64,000 bases of DNA from the NCBI RefSeq assembly GCF_002086275.1, contig NZ_MVHT01000002.1, positions 84,188 through 148,187 of the forward strand. The letters run 5' to 3'. The notes under the pieces are model-generated. The model was not told the origin of the DNA and did no database searches. It saw only the letters and a list, made by a program, of their open reading frames with translations. Origin of the DNA: Mycobacterium intermedium (lineage in GTDB: Bacteria; Actinomycetota; Actinomycetes; Mycobacteriales; Mycobacteriaceae). This document shows positions 34,713-43,983 of the stretch, piece by piece. How positions within the stretch are numbered: position 1 is the first letter of the stretch; every line of letters starts with the position of its first letter. The translations under genes and the position numbers were made by a program.

Positions 34713-36818
34713 ATGGACGCCATGCCGTTGGTCGCCGACCCCTTGACCGCCGAACTGGACGACGAGCAGCGCGAAGCCGTGCTGGCTCCGCGCGGCCCAG
34801 TCTGCGTGCTGGCGGGCGCTGGCACGGGCAAGACCCGCACCATTACGCACCGCATCGCACAACTCGTCACGGCTGGTCATGTCGCCGCCGGGCAAGTGCT
34901 TGCGGTGACGTTCACTCAGCGCGCGGCGGGGGAGATGCGCTCCCGGTTGCGTTCACTCGACATGGTTGCGCAATCCGGCGTCGGCTCCGTGCAGGCGCTC
35001 ACCTTTCACGCCGCGGCGCACCGCCAGTTGCGGTATTTCTGGCCCCGCGTGGTCGGTGACACGCGGTGGGAGCTGCTGGACAGCAAGTTCGCGGTGGTGG
35101 CCCGCGCCGCCAGCCGCTGCCGGCTGAACACCAGCACCGACGACGTGCGGGACCTGGCCGGCGAAATCGAGTGGGCCAAGGCGTCATTGATCGGCCCCGA
35201 GGACTACGCCAGCGCCGTCGCCGCGATCAGCAGGGACACTCCGATGGAGGCGGCCAAGATCGCCGACGTCTACGCCGCGTACGAGGCGCTCAAGGTCCGC
35301 GACGAGGCCGTCACATTGCTCGACTTCGACGACCTGCTGTTGCACACGGCGGCCGCGATTGAAAACGACGCCGCGGTGGCCCAGGAGTTCCGGGACCGCT
35401 ACCGCTGCTTCGTCGTCGATGAGTACCAGGACGTCACGCCGTTGCAGCAACGCGTCCTGTCGGCGTGGTTGGGGGAGCGGGATGACCTCACCGTCGTCGG
35501 CGACGCCAACCAGACCATCTACTCCTTCACCGGCGCTTCGCCCCGGTTCCTGCTCGACTTCTCCCGCCGGTTCCCGGACGCGACGGTGGTGCGACTGGAG
35601 CGTGACTACCGCTCGACCCCTCAGGTGGTGTCACTGGCCAACCAGGTGATCGCGGCTGCGCGGGGCCGTGTCGCCGGCAGCAAGCTGCGGCTTTCCGGTC
35701 AGCGCCCTCCCGGCCCGGCCCCGTCGTTCCACGAACATCCCGACGAGCCCACCGAAGCCGCCGCCGTGGCGGCGTCGATCGCGCGGCTTATCGAGGCCGG
35801 GACACCGGCGGCCGAAATTGCCGTTCTCTACCGGGTCAACGCGCAGTCCGAGGTGTACGAGGAGGCGCTGACCGAGGCCGGTATCGCCTATCAGGTCCGC
35901 GGCGGTGAAGGCTTTTTCACCCGCCAGGAGATCAAGCAGGCTCTGCTGGCGCTGCAGCGCGCCGCGGAACGAGGAGTGGACGGACCCTTGCCGCAGGTCG
36001 TCCGCGGGATCCTGGAACCGCTGGGACTGACCGCCGACGAGCCCGTCGGCACCCGCGCCAGAGAGCGCTGGGAGGCGCTGACCGCACTCGCTCAACTCGT
36101 CGACGACGAGGTGGCCCAGCGTCCGCAGCTCGAACTGCCCGGTTTAGTGGCCGAGTTACGCACCCGCGCCGACGCACGCCACCCACCGGTGGTGCAGGGC
36201 GTCACGCTGGCTTCGCTGCACGCGGCCAAGGGTTTGGAGTGGGACGCGGTGTTTCTCGTCGGATTGGTCGACGGCACGCTACCGATTTCGCACGCGTTGG
36301 CCTACGGACCCGACAGCGAGCGCGTGGAGGAAGAGCGCCGCCTGCTGTACGTCGGAATCACAAGAGCGCGAGTGCATTTGGCGCTCAGTTGGGCGTTGGC
36401 GCGGGCGTCGGGCGGGCGGCAGAGCCGCAAGCCGTCGCGGTTCCTCAACGGCATTGCCCCGCAGACGCGCATCGAGGCCGCACCTGCCAAGTCTCGCCGC
36501 AGCAAGGGCACCCCGACGCGCTGCCGGGTGTGCAACAAGGACCTGACCACCCCGGCGGCCATCATGCTGCGGCGCTGCGAAACGTGTGCCGGCGACGTCG
36601 ACGAGGATCTGTTGCTGCGACTCAAGGGTTGGCGCACCGAGATCGCCAAGGAACTGAAGATGCCTCCCTACATCGTGTTCAGCGACAACACGCTGATCGC
36701 GATCGCGGAGATGCGGCCCACCGACGAGGCTGCCCTGATCGCGATCCCCGGCATCGGCGCGCGCAAGCTCGAACAGTACGGCGCCGACGTGCTCAACCTC
36801 GTCCGACAATCCCGCTGA
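34713..36818 (+). CDS. uvrD2: ATP-dependent DNA helicase UvrD2
   Basis: This helicase of about 701 residues (essential in M. tuberculosis) has Walker A AGAGTGKT (34-41), [39 protein letters not shown] and [15 protein letters not shown]. Unlike UvrD1 it ends in a tetracysteine zinc-like motif (CRVCN... CETC, two CxxC pairs near 600-630) and an HRDC domain ([14 protein letters not shown]). ATG 34713 gives nearly the family length (700) and has GAGGGA just upstream; ATGs at 34701 and 34722 are alternatives. Confidence 0.92.
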   Translation: MDAMPLVADPLTAELDDEQREAVLAPRGPVCVLAGAGTGKTRTITHRIAQLVTAGHVAAGQVLAVTFTQRAAGEMRSRLRSLDMVAQSGVGSVQALTFHAAAHRQLRYFWPRVVGDTRWELLDSKFAVVARAASRCRLNTSTDDVRDLAGEIEWAKASLIGPEDYASAVAAISRDTPMEAAKIADVYAAYEALKVRDEAVTLLDFDDLLLHTAAAIENDAAVAQEFRDRYRCFVVDEYQDVTPLQQRVLSAWLGERDDLTVVGDANQTIYSFTGASPRFLLDFSRRFPDATVVRLERDYRSTPQVVSLANQVIAAARGRVAGSKLRLSGQRPPGPAPSFHEHPDEPTEAAAVAASIARLIEAGTPAAEIAVLYRVNAQSEVYEEALTEAGIAYQVRGGEGFFTRQEIKQALLALQRAAERGVDGPLPQVVRGILEPLGLTADEPVGTRARERWEALTALAQLVDDEVAQRPQLELPGLVAELRTRADARHPPVVQGVTLASLHAAKGLEWDAVFLVGLVDGTLPISHALAYGPDSERVEEERRLLYVGITRARVHLALSWALARASGGRQSRKPSRFLNGIAPQTRIEAAPAKSRRSKGTPTRCRVCNKDLTTPAAIMLRRCETCAGDVDEDLLLRLKGWRTEIAKELKMPPYIVFSDNTLIAIAEMRPTDEAALIAIPGIGARKLEQYGADVLNLVRQSR

Positions 36819-36836
36819 GGCGCATTTGCGCAGGTC

Positions 36837-36876
36837 AGAAAATCGGTTGTGGTGAACAGCCGCGACCGTTTACCCT
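36837..36876 (+). promoter_or_regulatory. Putative whiB7 promoter with AT-rich activator tract
   Basis: An AT-rich AGAAAAT (36837-36843) lies just before a -35-like TTGTGG (36847-36852), then 18 bases, then a -10-like TACCCT (36871-36876). WhiB7-SigA promoters are known for an AT-rich patch bound by the AT-hook immediately upstream of the -35, so autoregulation is expected. Confidence 0.6.
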
Positions 36877-36942
36877 CGAAGGCACACTCTGCCAGCGCGT
36901 AGCTGAAGGCTGGCATCAGGCAAACGAGAGGAGGCGGCCACG

Positions 36943-37119
36943 GTGATCAACAGCGACATCTTCGGTGTAGGCGCGGCCGGTGCGCCCTCTCGCTGGGTAG
37001 GTGCGATGACGGCCAATGCCGCCCATGCCGCCGTGTCGGCGGCTCGGTCGGCCAGCGCCAAGCACCGTGCCGCCGCGACTGACGCGTTCCGTGAACAGGG
37101 GCCCGACTTAACTTTGTAA
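36943..37119 (+). CDS. Upstream leader ORF of whiB7 (58 codons)
   Basis: A GTG preceded by GAGAGGAGG opens a 58-codon ORF (MINSDIFGVGAAGAPSRWVG ... QGPDLTL) that ends 16 bases before a strong hairpin. It is rich in Ala and carries one Trp codon. A translated uORF followed by a terminator is established in mycobacterial whiB7 leaders: ribosome stalling by antibiotics changes leader folding and lets RNA polymerase reach whiB7. The ORF is too short and GTG-initiated, so it is commonly missed. Confidence 0.82.
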   Translation: MINSDIFGVGAAGAPSRWVGAMTANAAHAAVSAARSASAKHRAAATDAFREQGPDLTL

Positions 37120-37135
37120 GCCCAGTTTCGCCAAA

Positions 37136-37178
37136 TGGCCACGGACCGGAAGTCACCAGGATCCGTGGCCAAACTTTT
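37136..37178 (+). terminator. Attenuator hairpin in the whiB7 leader
   Basis: TGGCCACGGA at 37136-37145 pairs perfectly with TCCGTGGCCA at 37162-37171 and is followed by AACTTTT, an intrinsic terminator. It begins 17 bases after the leader ORF stop. Confidence 0.82.
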
Positions 37179-37204
37179 GGGACCTGAGCCGTTCTCCTCC
37201 CAAA
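37176..37204 (+). promoter_or_regulatory. Second leader hairpin before whiB7
   Basis: TTTGGGA at 37176-37182 pairs with TCCCAAA at 37198-37204. It overlaps the T tract of the attenuator, so it may compete with it (antiterminator role) or add a second barrier. The role is inference. Confidence 0.5.
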
Positions 37205-37261
37205 TCTGGTCCGGATCACCGAATTGGACAGCCACCAGATTTAGGAAGAGGTGAACAGGAC

Positions 37262-37534
37262 ATGTCGGCCACGACAGTCCCCAGACAGACACAGTCGGTC
37301 CGCAAACTGGACCTGCCGTGTCATGTCGGTGACCCCGATCTGTGGTTTGCCGACACCCCGGCTGAGCTGGAACGGGCCAAGTCGCTCTGCGTGAGCTGCC
37401 CAGTTCGCCGTCAGTGCCTGGCTGCGGCTCTGGAGCGGGCCGAGCCGTGGGGTGTGTGGGGCGGCGAGATCTTCGAGCGCGGCTCGGTGATCAGCCGCAA
37501 GCGTCCTCGTGGGCGTCCCCGCAAGGCCGCATAG
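37262..37534 (+). CDS. whiB7: Antibiotic-resistance regulator WhiB7
   Basis: WhiB7 is the iron-sulfur activator of intrinsic resistance to ribosome-targeting drugs (erm, eis, tap and others). The 90-residue protein has four Cys ligands (LPCHVG, LCVSCPVRRQC), the GVWGG turn and a C-terminal AT-hook RGRPRK. It sits immediately downstream of uvrD2 with a 443-base leader region holding promoter, uORF and attenuator, the arrangement seen in M. tuberculosis. Confidence 0.95.
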   Translation: MSATTVPRQTQSVRKLDLPCHVGDPDLWFADTPAELERAKSLCVSCPVRRQCLAAALERAEPWGVWGGEIFERGSVISRKRPRGRPRKAA

Positions 37535-37567
37535 ATCGGGTGAGCCTACCGGTGCCGGCCAGCGTGA

Positions 37568-38917
37568 TCAGACGATCGCGCTGGTCGGCTCCGTGAAACC
37601 GGGAATCAACTCCTCCATCAACGCCTTGATCGGCACATGCGCGTCCAGCTGGCACAGGATCGCGGAGACCGAGGCGATGACACGCATCGGAATGGCCAGC
37701 TTCGGCGGCAAGTCCATCTGCCGCGCTGTCTTGATCTGGGAGACCGATCGGTCGAACTGGAACTGGCTCGCCGTCATCCGCTGCAGCCACTTGCGGTTGT
37801 AGTGGAAGACATCCACCTCGACGGGTTCGACGTACTGGCGCAACATCTCGTCGATGTCGCGTACCGACACCTGCTGGCCGCGTTGAATGAACCCGATCTT
37901 CTCCATCGTCGGCAACAGCAGGTCATAGTTCTTATCCCGAGCCAACCGGATGGTCATACCGAGTTCGGGGGGATAGCCGCCGGGCAGCGGCGCCACCGCA
38001 CCGAAGTCGATCACGCCTAGCTTGCCGTCGGGCAGCAGCATGAAGTTGCCGGGGTGGGCGTCGCCGTGCAGCTGTCCCAATCGGCCCGGTGCGTCGAAAA
38101 CCAGCTCCAGCAAAAGTGTTCCGACGCGGTCACGCTGCTCGGGCGTTCCGTCCCGGATGATGTGCGACATCGGAATGCCGTCGATCCACTCCTGGATCAC
38201 CACCTTGGGTGCGCTCGCCACGACGTGCGGTATCAGGAATCGCGGGTGATCCTGGTATGCCTTGGCAAAGGCGCGCTGGTTGTCGGCCTCCAACCGGTAG
38301 TCGAGCTCCATCTCCGTGCGCTCGATCAGTTCGTCCACAATGCCCTGAATGTCGGCGCCCGGCGCGAGCTGCTTGAACACGCTGACCAACCGCTGCATGG
38401 TCTTCAGGTCGGCGCGCAGCGCCTCGTCGGCGCCCGGGTACTGGATCTTGACGGCCACTTCGCGGCCATCGGACCAGACCGCCTTGTGCACCTGACCAAT
38501 GCTGGCGGAGGCCACCGGCTTGTCGTCGAACTCACTGAATCGCTGGCGCCACTTGGTGCCCAGCTGTGCGTCCAGCACTCGGTGTACCTTGGCCGCGGGC
38601 AAGGGTGGGGCGTCTTTCTGGAGCTTGGTCAACGCTTCCCGGTACGGCTGGCCGAACTGCTCGGGAATGGCCGCTTCCATCACCGACAGGGCCTGGCCCA
38701 CCTTCATGGCTCCACCCTTGAGCTCACCCAAAACGGTGAACAACTGGTGGGCGGCCTTCTCCATCAGTTCGGCGTTGACCTCGTCTTTTGACTTGCCCGT
38801 GAGGCGTTTACCGAACCCAAGTGCCGCCCGGCCGGCCATCCCTACCGGCAGACTTGCGAGCTTGGCGTTACGCGCGGCGCGTCCGCGTTTGATCTCTGAC
38901 ACAGGACCATCATCCAT
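37568..38917 (-). CDS. ABC1/UbiB-type atypical kinase (Rv3197-like)
   Basis: This 449-residue member of the ABC1/ADCK/UbiB family has the KxGQ motif (GAMKVGQALSVME), the alanine-rich loop VASASIGQVHKA replacing the P-loop, the VAIK-like AVKIQYPG, HGDAHPGNF (catalytic loop) and DFGAV. Family members support lipid or quinone metabolism through ATPase activity. In M. tuberculosis the ortholog is WhiB7-regulated and is implicated in macrolide resistance. It is convergent with whiB7; start MDDGPVSEIK at 38917. Confidence 0.9.
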   Translation of the reverse strand: MDDGPVSEIKRGRAARNAKLASLPVGMAGRAALGFGKRLTGKSKDEVNAELMEKAAHQLFTVLGELKGGAMKVGQALSVMEAAIPEQFGQPYREALTKLQKDAPPLPAAKVHRVLDAQLGTKWRQRFSEFDDKPVASASIGQVHKAVWSDGREVAVKIQYPGADEALRADLKTMQRLVSVFKQLAPGADIQGIVDELIERTEMELDYRLEADNQRAFAKAYQDHPRFLIPHVVASAPKVVIQEWIDGIPMSHIIRDGTPEQRDRVGTLLLELVFDAPGRLGQLHGDAHPGNFMLLPDGKLGVIDFGAVAPLPGGYPPELGMTIRLARDKNYDLLLPTMEKIGFIQRGQQVSVRDIDEMLRQYVEPVEVDVFHYNRKWLQRMTASQFQFDRSVSQIKTARQMDLPPKLAIPMRVIASVSAILCQLDAHVPIKALMEELIPGFTEPTSAIV

Positions 38918-38997
38918 GACGGCTAACTTGCCTGCGTGATGAACCTGCAACTCTTGCTTTGATATGTCGCAGATCGAGGGCGGCTGAGTAACGCGGG

Positions 38998-39864
38998 TCA
39001 GCACGAACACAGCGGATGCCGGGTCCAGTGGCGCGCCACGATCGAGCCGGCATTGAGGTCGAACTCCAAGGTGGCGTTGAGCGCCGACGGCGGATCGGCG
39101 GCCGCCGCCTGCCCGCGGATGGCCGTGATCACCTGGTTTATCTGACTGAGTGCCAGTGCGGCGGTCGCGAGCAGCGTGGCGCGGTCGGCGACGCCGACGG
39201 TGTCACGTAGCTGCGCGGCGATCGCAGGCCAGGCGGCGTCCCGGTCGGCGCGATGCAGGTCAGCGCACGCCAAGCAGCTTGTTGCACCGGGGATGACCAG
39301 CGGCCCCACTAACCCGGTGCCGTCACGCACCCGCACGGGAAGGTGCGCGATGCCTGCGTTGTGCAACTCGCGCACCATGCGCGGGTCCGCCACTAGGTAG
39401 TCGGACAGGACCACCAGGTCCACCCCGGCTGGTGTGACGGCCGCGTGCGACTGGCTGCTGTGCCCGATTCGAGCTCCCGAGCAGCGCAGCGATTCGACGA
39501 GCAGGTCCGACAGCGGCCCGCGCCCGTGCACGCGAATTGACGCCGTCCGCCCGCGGGCGGGCCGGTTACCCGGGGTAACGACACCCGCGCTCACCAGCTG
39601 GGCGACCAGCTCCGCCAGCCCGTCGGCGTCCCCCAGACCGCGGCCGGCCGCCTGACGCTGCAGTTCGTCGATCGGGATCGGCAATCGCATGGACTGCAGC
39701 AACGTGGCCAACTTGGCCGGGGACAGGCCACTTGGTGGACGGACCAGAACCGCACGCCGAGGGTCCCAGCCAACCTGCACGGCGCCGTCGGGTCGCAACA
39801 AGATCGGCATAGCCGGATCGAGTGTGTAAGGCGGGTCCTGCGGCATGACGTGTGACTGTGCCAC
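38998..39864 (-). CDS. E1/ThiF-like, TOMM-cyclodehydratase-like protein (Rv3196-like)
   Basis: This 288-residue protein has a central Rossmann-like part (GRGPLSDLLVESLRCSGARI, VDLVVLSDYL) and a zinc-type CxxC (SCLACADLHRADRD) with a C-terminal CSC. Together these recall the partner (C) protein of thiazole/oxazole-modified peptide cyclodehydratases. No YcaO protein or precursor peptide is adjacent, so true peptide modification is unproven. It is encoded upstream of the ABC1 kinase on the same strand, 80 bases apart, and is conserved in mycobacteria. Confidence 0.65.
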   Translation of the reverse strand: MAQSHVMPQDPPYTLDPAMPILLRPDGAVQVGWDPRRAVLVRPPSGLSPAKLATLLQSMRLPIPIDELQRQAAGRGLGDADGLAELVAQLVSAGVVTPGNRPARGRTASIRVHGRGPLSDLLVESLRCSGARIGHSSQSHAAVTPAGVDLVVLSDYLVADPRMVRELHNAGIAHLPVRVRDGTGLVGPLVIPGATSCLACADLHRADRDAAWPAIAAQLRDTVGVADRATLLATAALALSQINQVITAIRGQAAAADPPSALNATLEFDLNAGSIVARHWTRHPLCSC

Positions 39865-40041
39865 GCGCCGGGCGTGCGGACTGCTCGGTTATCCACAAGG
39901 CCAGGAATTCAGTACCGGCTACGGATAATTCAGTACTCGACCACTCATATCGACCGAACGCACCCGCCTTACGTTGCCTGTACCTGGCGGATCGATGACC
40001 GCCAGCCGAGTGACAAGCAGGGCTCGTCGGAGGTGCACGAC

Positions 40042-41346
40042 ATGTCGTTTGTGATCGCAGTACCGGAGGCGATGGTGGCCGCAGCGGCGGAGTTGGCAAC
40101 CATCGGCTCGGATATCGACGCTGCTGGCGCGGCAGCGGCTTCCCAAACTACGGCGGTTCTTGCGGCGGCCGAGGATGAGGTCTCGGCGGCGATCGCGGCG
40201 CTGTTCTCGGCCCACGGTCAGGGGTTTCAGGCGCTCAGCGCGCGGGCGGCGACGTTTCATGAACAGTGCATTCAGGCATTGATGTCAAGTGCGGAATCGT
40301 TCGCCAGCGCGGAAGCTGCCAATCTGACGGCGCTGGGGGACATGATTCTCACAAATATTTTCGGGTCGCCAGCCATGCCATCCCCACCCTCGGAAATTCC
40401 GCTCTTCACCGGTCAACAGTCGCTACTAACTCGACTCGAAACCGATTTTTTGTTTCGGCCATTGAGAGATTTTCTGACTTTTTCCGGAATTTATGACCAG
40501 ATGGGGGTGCTGGGCTCTCCGGTCCAAAATCTATTCGTCAGTGGCCTGCTATCACCGCTCTTCAGTGACACCCCGCCATTGCTCTTGACTTCGCTGTTGG
40601 GGCAAACGGTTCAATACACCACCTACGACGGTATGCCCGTGGTGGAGATCATCCCTGCGAATCCCACCGGCAACTATGTCGTCGCCCTGCACGGCGGCGC
40701 ATTCATCTGGCCGCCTTTGTTTTTCCACTGGGTTTGGTACTCGGTGACGGCCTACCAGACGGGTGCGACGATTTCGGTGCCCATCTATCCGCTGATTCAA
40801 CAAGGTGGTACCGCCGCCACGGTGGTACCCAAGGTGGCCGACTTCATCTCTTCGCAAATCGCTACGCACGGTGCCTCCCGCGTCAGCGTGCTCGGTGACT
40901 CGTCGGGGGCCAACATAGGCCTGGCCGCCGTCCAATACCTGGTGGCTAACAACCAACCCGTACCGGCGTCGATGGTTTTGGTGTCCCCGCTGTTATCTAT
41001 AACTGGAAGCAATCCCAATATGCAGTTCGTCAACGATCCGTTTCTCCCGCCACGCGGGAACATGCTTTACCAATTTGCTCAGCAGTGGGCAGGCGGTCTT
41101 GCGTTGACCGATCCTTTGGTGAGTCCCCTGTACGGGTCACTCGACGGACTCCCGCCAATCCATATCTACGCAGGTTCGCTCGATATGGCTGCGGCCGAAG
41201 CGGTTGTCCTTTCGCAAAAAGCCGCAATTGAGTCAGCGCCGATCAGCTTCGTGATGGCGACCGGCGGATTCCATAACTGGATCCTCCTCAGCCCGGACGG
41301 ACTCCGTTACTGGACGCAGATCGGGCGGCAACTACTCGGTGCCTGA
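40042..41346 (+). CDS. PE-family lipase/esterase (LipY-like)
   Basis: This 434-residue protein has a PE domain (residues 1 to about 100, MSFVIAVPEAMVAAAAELAT) fused through a linker to an HSL-type alpha/beta hydrolase with HGGAF (217-221), GDSSGA (285-290, nucleophile Ser 287), an acid candidate in GSLDMA and His in GGFHNW. It resembles triacylglycerol lipase LipY, which is exported by ESX-5 and loses its PE domain by proteolysis. GGAGGT precedes the ATG. At residue 87 the export motif YxxxE reads FASAE (Phe for Tyr). It is inserted between the Rv3196- and Rv3195-like genes. Confidence 0.88.
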   Translation: MSFVIAVPEAMVAAAAELATIGSDIDAAGAAAASQTTAVLAAAEDEVSAAIAALFSAHGQGFQALSARAATFHEQCIQALMSSAESFASAEAANLTALGDMILTNIFGSPAMPSPPSEIPLFTGQQSLLTRLETDFLFRPLRDFLTFSGIYDQMGVLGSPVQNLFVSGLLSPLFSDTPPLLLTSLLGQTVQYTTYDGMPVVEIIPANPTGNYVVALHGGAFIWPPLFFHWVWYSVTAYQTGATISVPIYPLIQQGGTAATVVPKVADFISSQIATHGASRVSVLGDSSGANIGLAAVQYLVANNQPVPASMVLVSPLLSITGSNPNMQFVNDPFLPPRGNMLYQFAQQWAGGLALTDPLVSPLYGSLDGLPPIHIYAGSLDMAAAEAVVLSQKAAIESAPISFVMATGGFHNWILLSPDGLRYWTQIGRQLLGA

Positions 41347-41397
41347 AGCCGCGGAGCCGTCGCCCGTCGGTGTGTGCGGCCTAGCTGCGTCACAGCG

Positions 41398-42777
41398 TTA
41401 GTTGTCCGAGGAACCGGGGTCGTCCGGACGGTCACCGTCCTCCTCGACTTCCTGCTCCAGCTGCGCGATGACATCGTCGATGCCGCTGGTGTCGCCGCCG
41501 ATGACCCGGTCGATGAAGCCCGCCGGGTCGTCCAGATCGTCGGCACCGGGCAGCAGGTCCGGGTGTTGCCAGACACCGTCGCGGGCATCCATGCCGGCAG
41601 CCTGGGTCAGCCGCTCCCACAACACACCGGCCTCGCGTAGCTTGCGCGGTCGCAACTCGAGACCGACCAATGTGGCGAAGGTCTGTTCGGCGGGACCGCC
41701 GCTGGCCCGTCGGCGACGCAGCGTCTCGGTGAGCGCGGCCGTGCCGGGGATGCGGTCGCCGAGTGCGTCGGTCACCACCGTCTGCACCCAGCCCTCGATC
41801 AGGGCAAGCAGCGTCTCGAGACGCTCCAGGGCCTGCGTCTGCGCCGGCGTCGCCTTCGGCTCGAAAACACCCTGGCTCAGCAACTGCTCCATGGCGGTGG
41901 GGTCGGCCAGTGTTGCCGGGTTGAAGTCGCGGGCCAACTCCTCGATGCCGCTCATGTCGATCTTCATGCCCATCGCGTAGGCCTCGACGGCGCCCAGCAG
42001 CTGGCTGGCCAGCCACGGCACGTGGCTGAACAGCCGGTGGTGCGCCGCCTCGCGCGCAGCCAGGAACGTCAGGATTTCACTGCGCGGCTGCTCGAGCCCT
42101 TTGGCGAACGACTCGACGGCTTCGGGCATTATCGCGGCCACCCCCTTGGGCCCCAGCGGCAAGCCGATATCCGTAGAGGTCAGCACCTCGCGGGACAACC
42201 GCGCCAACGCCTGGCCCAACTGCGAACCGAACGCGATGCCGCCCATCTGCGACATCATCGTCAGCAGTGGACCGGCCATGTCCTTGGCCTCTTCGGGCAG
42301 CGATGCCACCCATACCGACGAAATCTGCTGGGCCATCGGATCGCAGAGCCGCTTCCAGACTTGCAAGGTGTTGTCGACCCAGTCGGACGGGGTCCAGCCC
42401 ACCGCCCGCGTAGTGCCGGCCGGTAGCGCGGTGGCTCCGTCAAGCCAGGTCTCGGCCAGGCGCACGGCGTCGGAAATCGCCGAGGTGGTCTTTTCGGGGA
42501 TGGGCGCAACGAACCCGATCGAGTTCGATGCGACCTGCCGAGCCAGGTCGTAGTTGACCGGCCCGGAGGCTTTGCCCGAGGCCATCGCGCTGCCGACGCC
42601 ACCGAACATCTCGCCGAGCTTGGTGAAAATCTGCCCCAATTCAGCCATGCCGAAATCACCACTGATCCCGAACGCGCCGAAGGGATTGGACCCCGCGCCG
42701 GACTCGGGATCGTTACTCCCTCGTTTGTCGCGGTCAGGGTCTTCTCCGGACGAGAAGCCGAAAGGCAGGTCAGCCAT
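41398..42777 (-). CDS. Conserved zincin-like protein, TIGR03624 type (Rv3195-like)
   Basis: This 459-residue soluble protein belongs to the actinobacterial TIGR03624/DUF2342 family, often listed as a zinc-dependent metalloprotease or putative hydrolase. The nearest motif to a metal site is REAAHHRLFSHVPW. The N-terminal 40 residues are Gly/Asp-rich and low complexity; the C-terminus is acidic. Start MADLPFGFSSG at 42777. It is divergent from the PDZ-Lon protease gene, 95 bases away, an arrangement also found in M. tuberculosis. Confidence 0.82.
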   Translation of the reverse strand: MADLPFGFSSGEDPDRDKRGSNDPESGAGSNPFGAFGISGDFGMAELGQIFTKLGEMFGGVGSAMASGKASGPVNYDLARQVASNSIGFVAPIPEKTTSAISDAVRLAETWLDGATALPAGTTRAVGWTPSDWVDNTLQVWKRLCDPMAQQISSVWVASLPEEAKDMAGPLLTMMSQMGGIAFGSQLGQALARLSREVLTSTDIGLPLGPKGVAAIMPEAVESFAKGLEQPRSEILTFLAAREAAHHRLFSHVPWLASQLLGAVEAYAMGMKIDMSGIEELARDFNPATLADPTAMEQLLSQGVFEPKATPAQTQALERLETLLALIEGWVQTVVTDALGDRIPGTAALTETLRRRRASGGPAEQTFATLVGLELRPRKLREAGVLWERLTQAAGMDARDGVWQHPDLLPGADDLDDPAGFIDRVIGGDTSGIDDVIAQLEQEVEEDGDRPDDPGSSDN

Positions 42778-42872
42778 ACACCCAACCGTACCCACCAGCG
42801 GAACAGAAAGCGCACTCCACCGTCTCGCTCGCAGTGAACGCGGCCCGCCAGGCTCCAACTAGTGTATGCGGC

Positions 42873-43898
42873 GTGAACAGGCGGATTTTGACCTTGATGG
42901 TCGCGCTGGTGCCGATCGTGGCGTTCGGGGTGTTGCTCGCGGTGGTGACGGTGCCGTTTGTGTCACTGGGGCCCGGTCCCACCTTCGACACCCTGGGGGA
43001 GGTCGACGGCAAGCAGGTCGTCCAGATCGAGGGCACCCAGACCTACCCGACGTCCGGTCACCTCAACATGACCACGGTGTCCCAGCGCGACGACCTGACC
43101 CTGGGCGAGGCCCTGACCCTGTGGTTGTCCGGTCAGGAGCAGTTGGTGCCCCGAGACCTGGTCTACCCGCCCGGCAAATCCCGGGACGAGGTTGACAAGG
43201 CCAACAACGAAGATTTCAAGAACTCCGAAGACGCCGCCGAATACGCCGCGCTGGGTTACTTGGGGAAGTACCCGAAGGCGGTGACGATCGCCACGGTCAA
43301 CGACCCGGGTCCATCGGCCGGCAAGCTCAAGCCCGGTGACGCCATCGACAACGTCAACGGCACCCCGGTGGCCAACGTCGAACAATTCACGTCGTTGCTG
43401 AAGACGACCAAGCCCGGCGATGTGGTGACCATCGACTACCGGCGTAAGAACGAGCCTGCGGGCGTCGCGCAGGTCACGTTGGGCAAGAACAAGGACCGCG
43501 ACTACGGCTTCATGGGGGTCGCTGTGCTCGACGCGCCGTGGGCCCCGTTCGAAGTCAATTTCAACCTCGCGAACATCGGCGGGCCCTCGGCCGGGCTCAT
43601 GTTCAGCCTGGCCCTGGTCGACAAGCTGACCCCCGGCGAACTGGTCGGCAATACCTTCGTCGCCGGCACCGGCACGATCTCGCTCGACGGCAAAGTGGGC
43701 CCCATCGGGGGGATCACCCACAAGATGGCAGCCGCGCGTGCGGCGGGCGCCACCGTCTTCCTGGTGCCTGCCAAGAATTGCGTCGAGGCGACCTCCGACA
43801 TACCGGACGGCTTGAAGCTGGTGAAGGTGGAGACGCTCAGCTCGGCGGTGGATGCGCTACACGCGATGACATCGGGGGCGCCGACGCCCAGTTGCTAG
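42873..43898 (+). CDS. Membrane-anchored PDZ/Lon-like serine protease (Rv3194c-like)
   Basis: This 341-residue protein has an N-terminal membrane anchor (ILTLMVALVPIVAFGVLLAVV), a PDZ domain around 125-210 (SAGKLKPGDAIDNVNGTPV) and a C-terminal Lon-type protease domain with the Ser-Lys dyad in GGPSAGLMF and GITHKMAAARAAG. The GTG at 42873 fits the family. It precedes the UPF0182 membrane protein, 85 bases upstream. Confidence 0.9.
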   Translation: MNRRILTLMVALVPIVAFGVLLAVVTVPFVSLGPGPTFDTLGEVDGKQVVQIEGTQTYPTSGHLNMTTVSQRDDLTLGEALTLWLSGQEQLVPRDLVYPPGKSRDEVDKANNEDFKNSEDAAEYAALGYLGKYPKAVTIATVNDPGPSAGKLKPGDAIDNVNGTPVANVEQFTSLLKTTKPGDVVTIDYRRKNEPAGVAQVTLGKNKDRDYGFMGVAVLDAPWAPFEVNFNLANIGGPSAGLMFSLALVDKLTPGELVGNTFVAGTGTISLDGKVGPIGGITHKMAAARAAGATVFLVPAKNCVEATSDIPDGLKLVKVETLSSAVDALHAMTSGAPTPSC

Positions 43899-43983
43899 CG
43901 GGGTTGCTAGCGGGCCATCGGGTTCGGCGGTCACGATGCGTACAGTGATGAGCATCGGGGAAACAGAGCAGGGAGCGTAGCTA

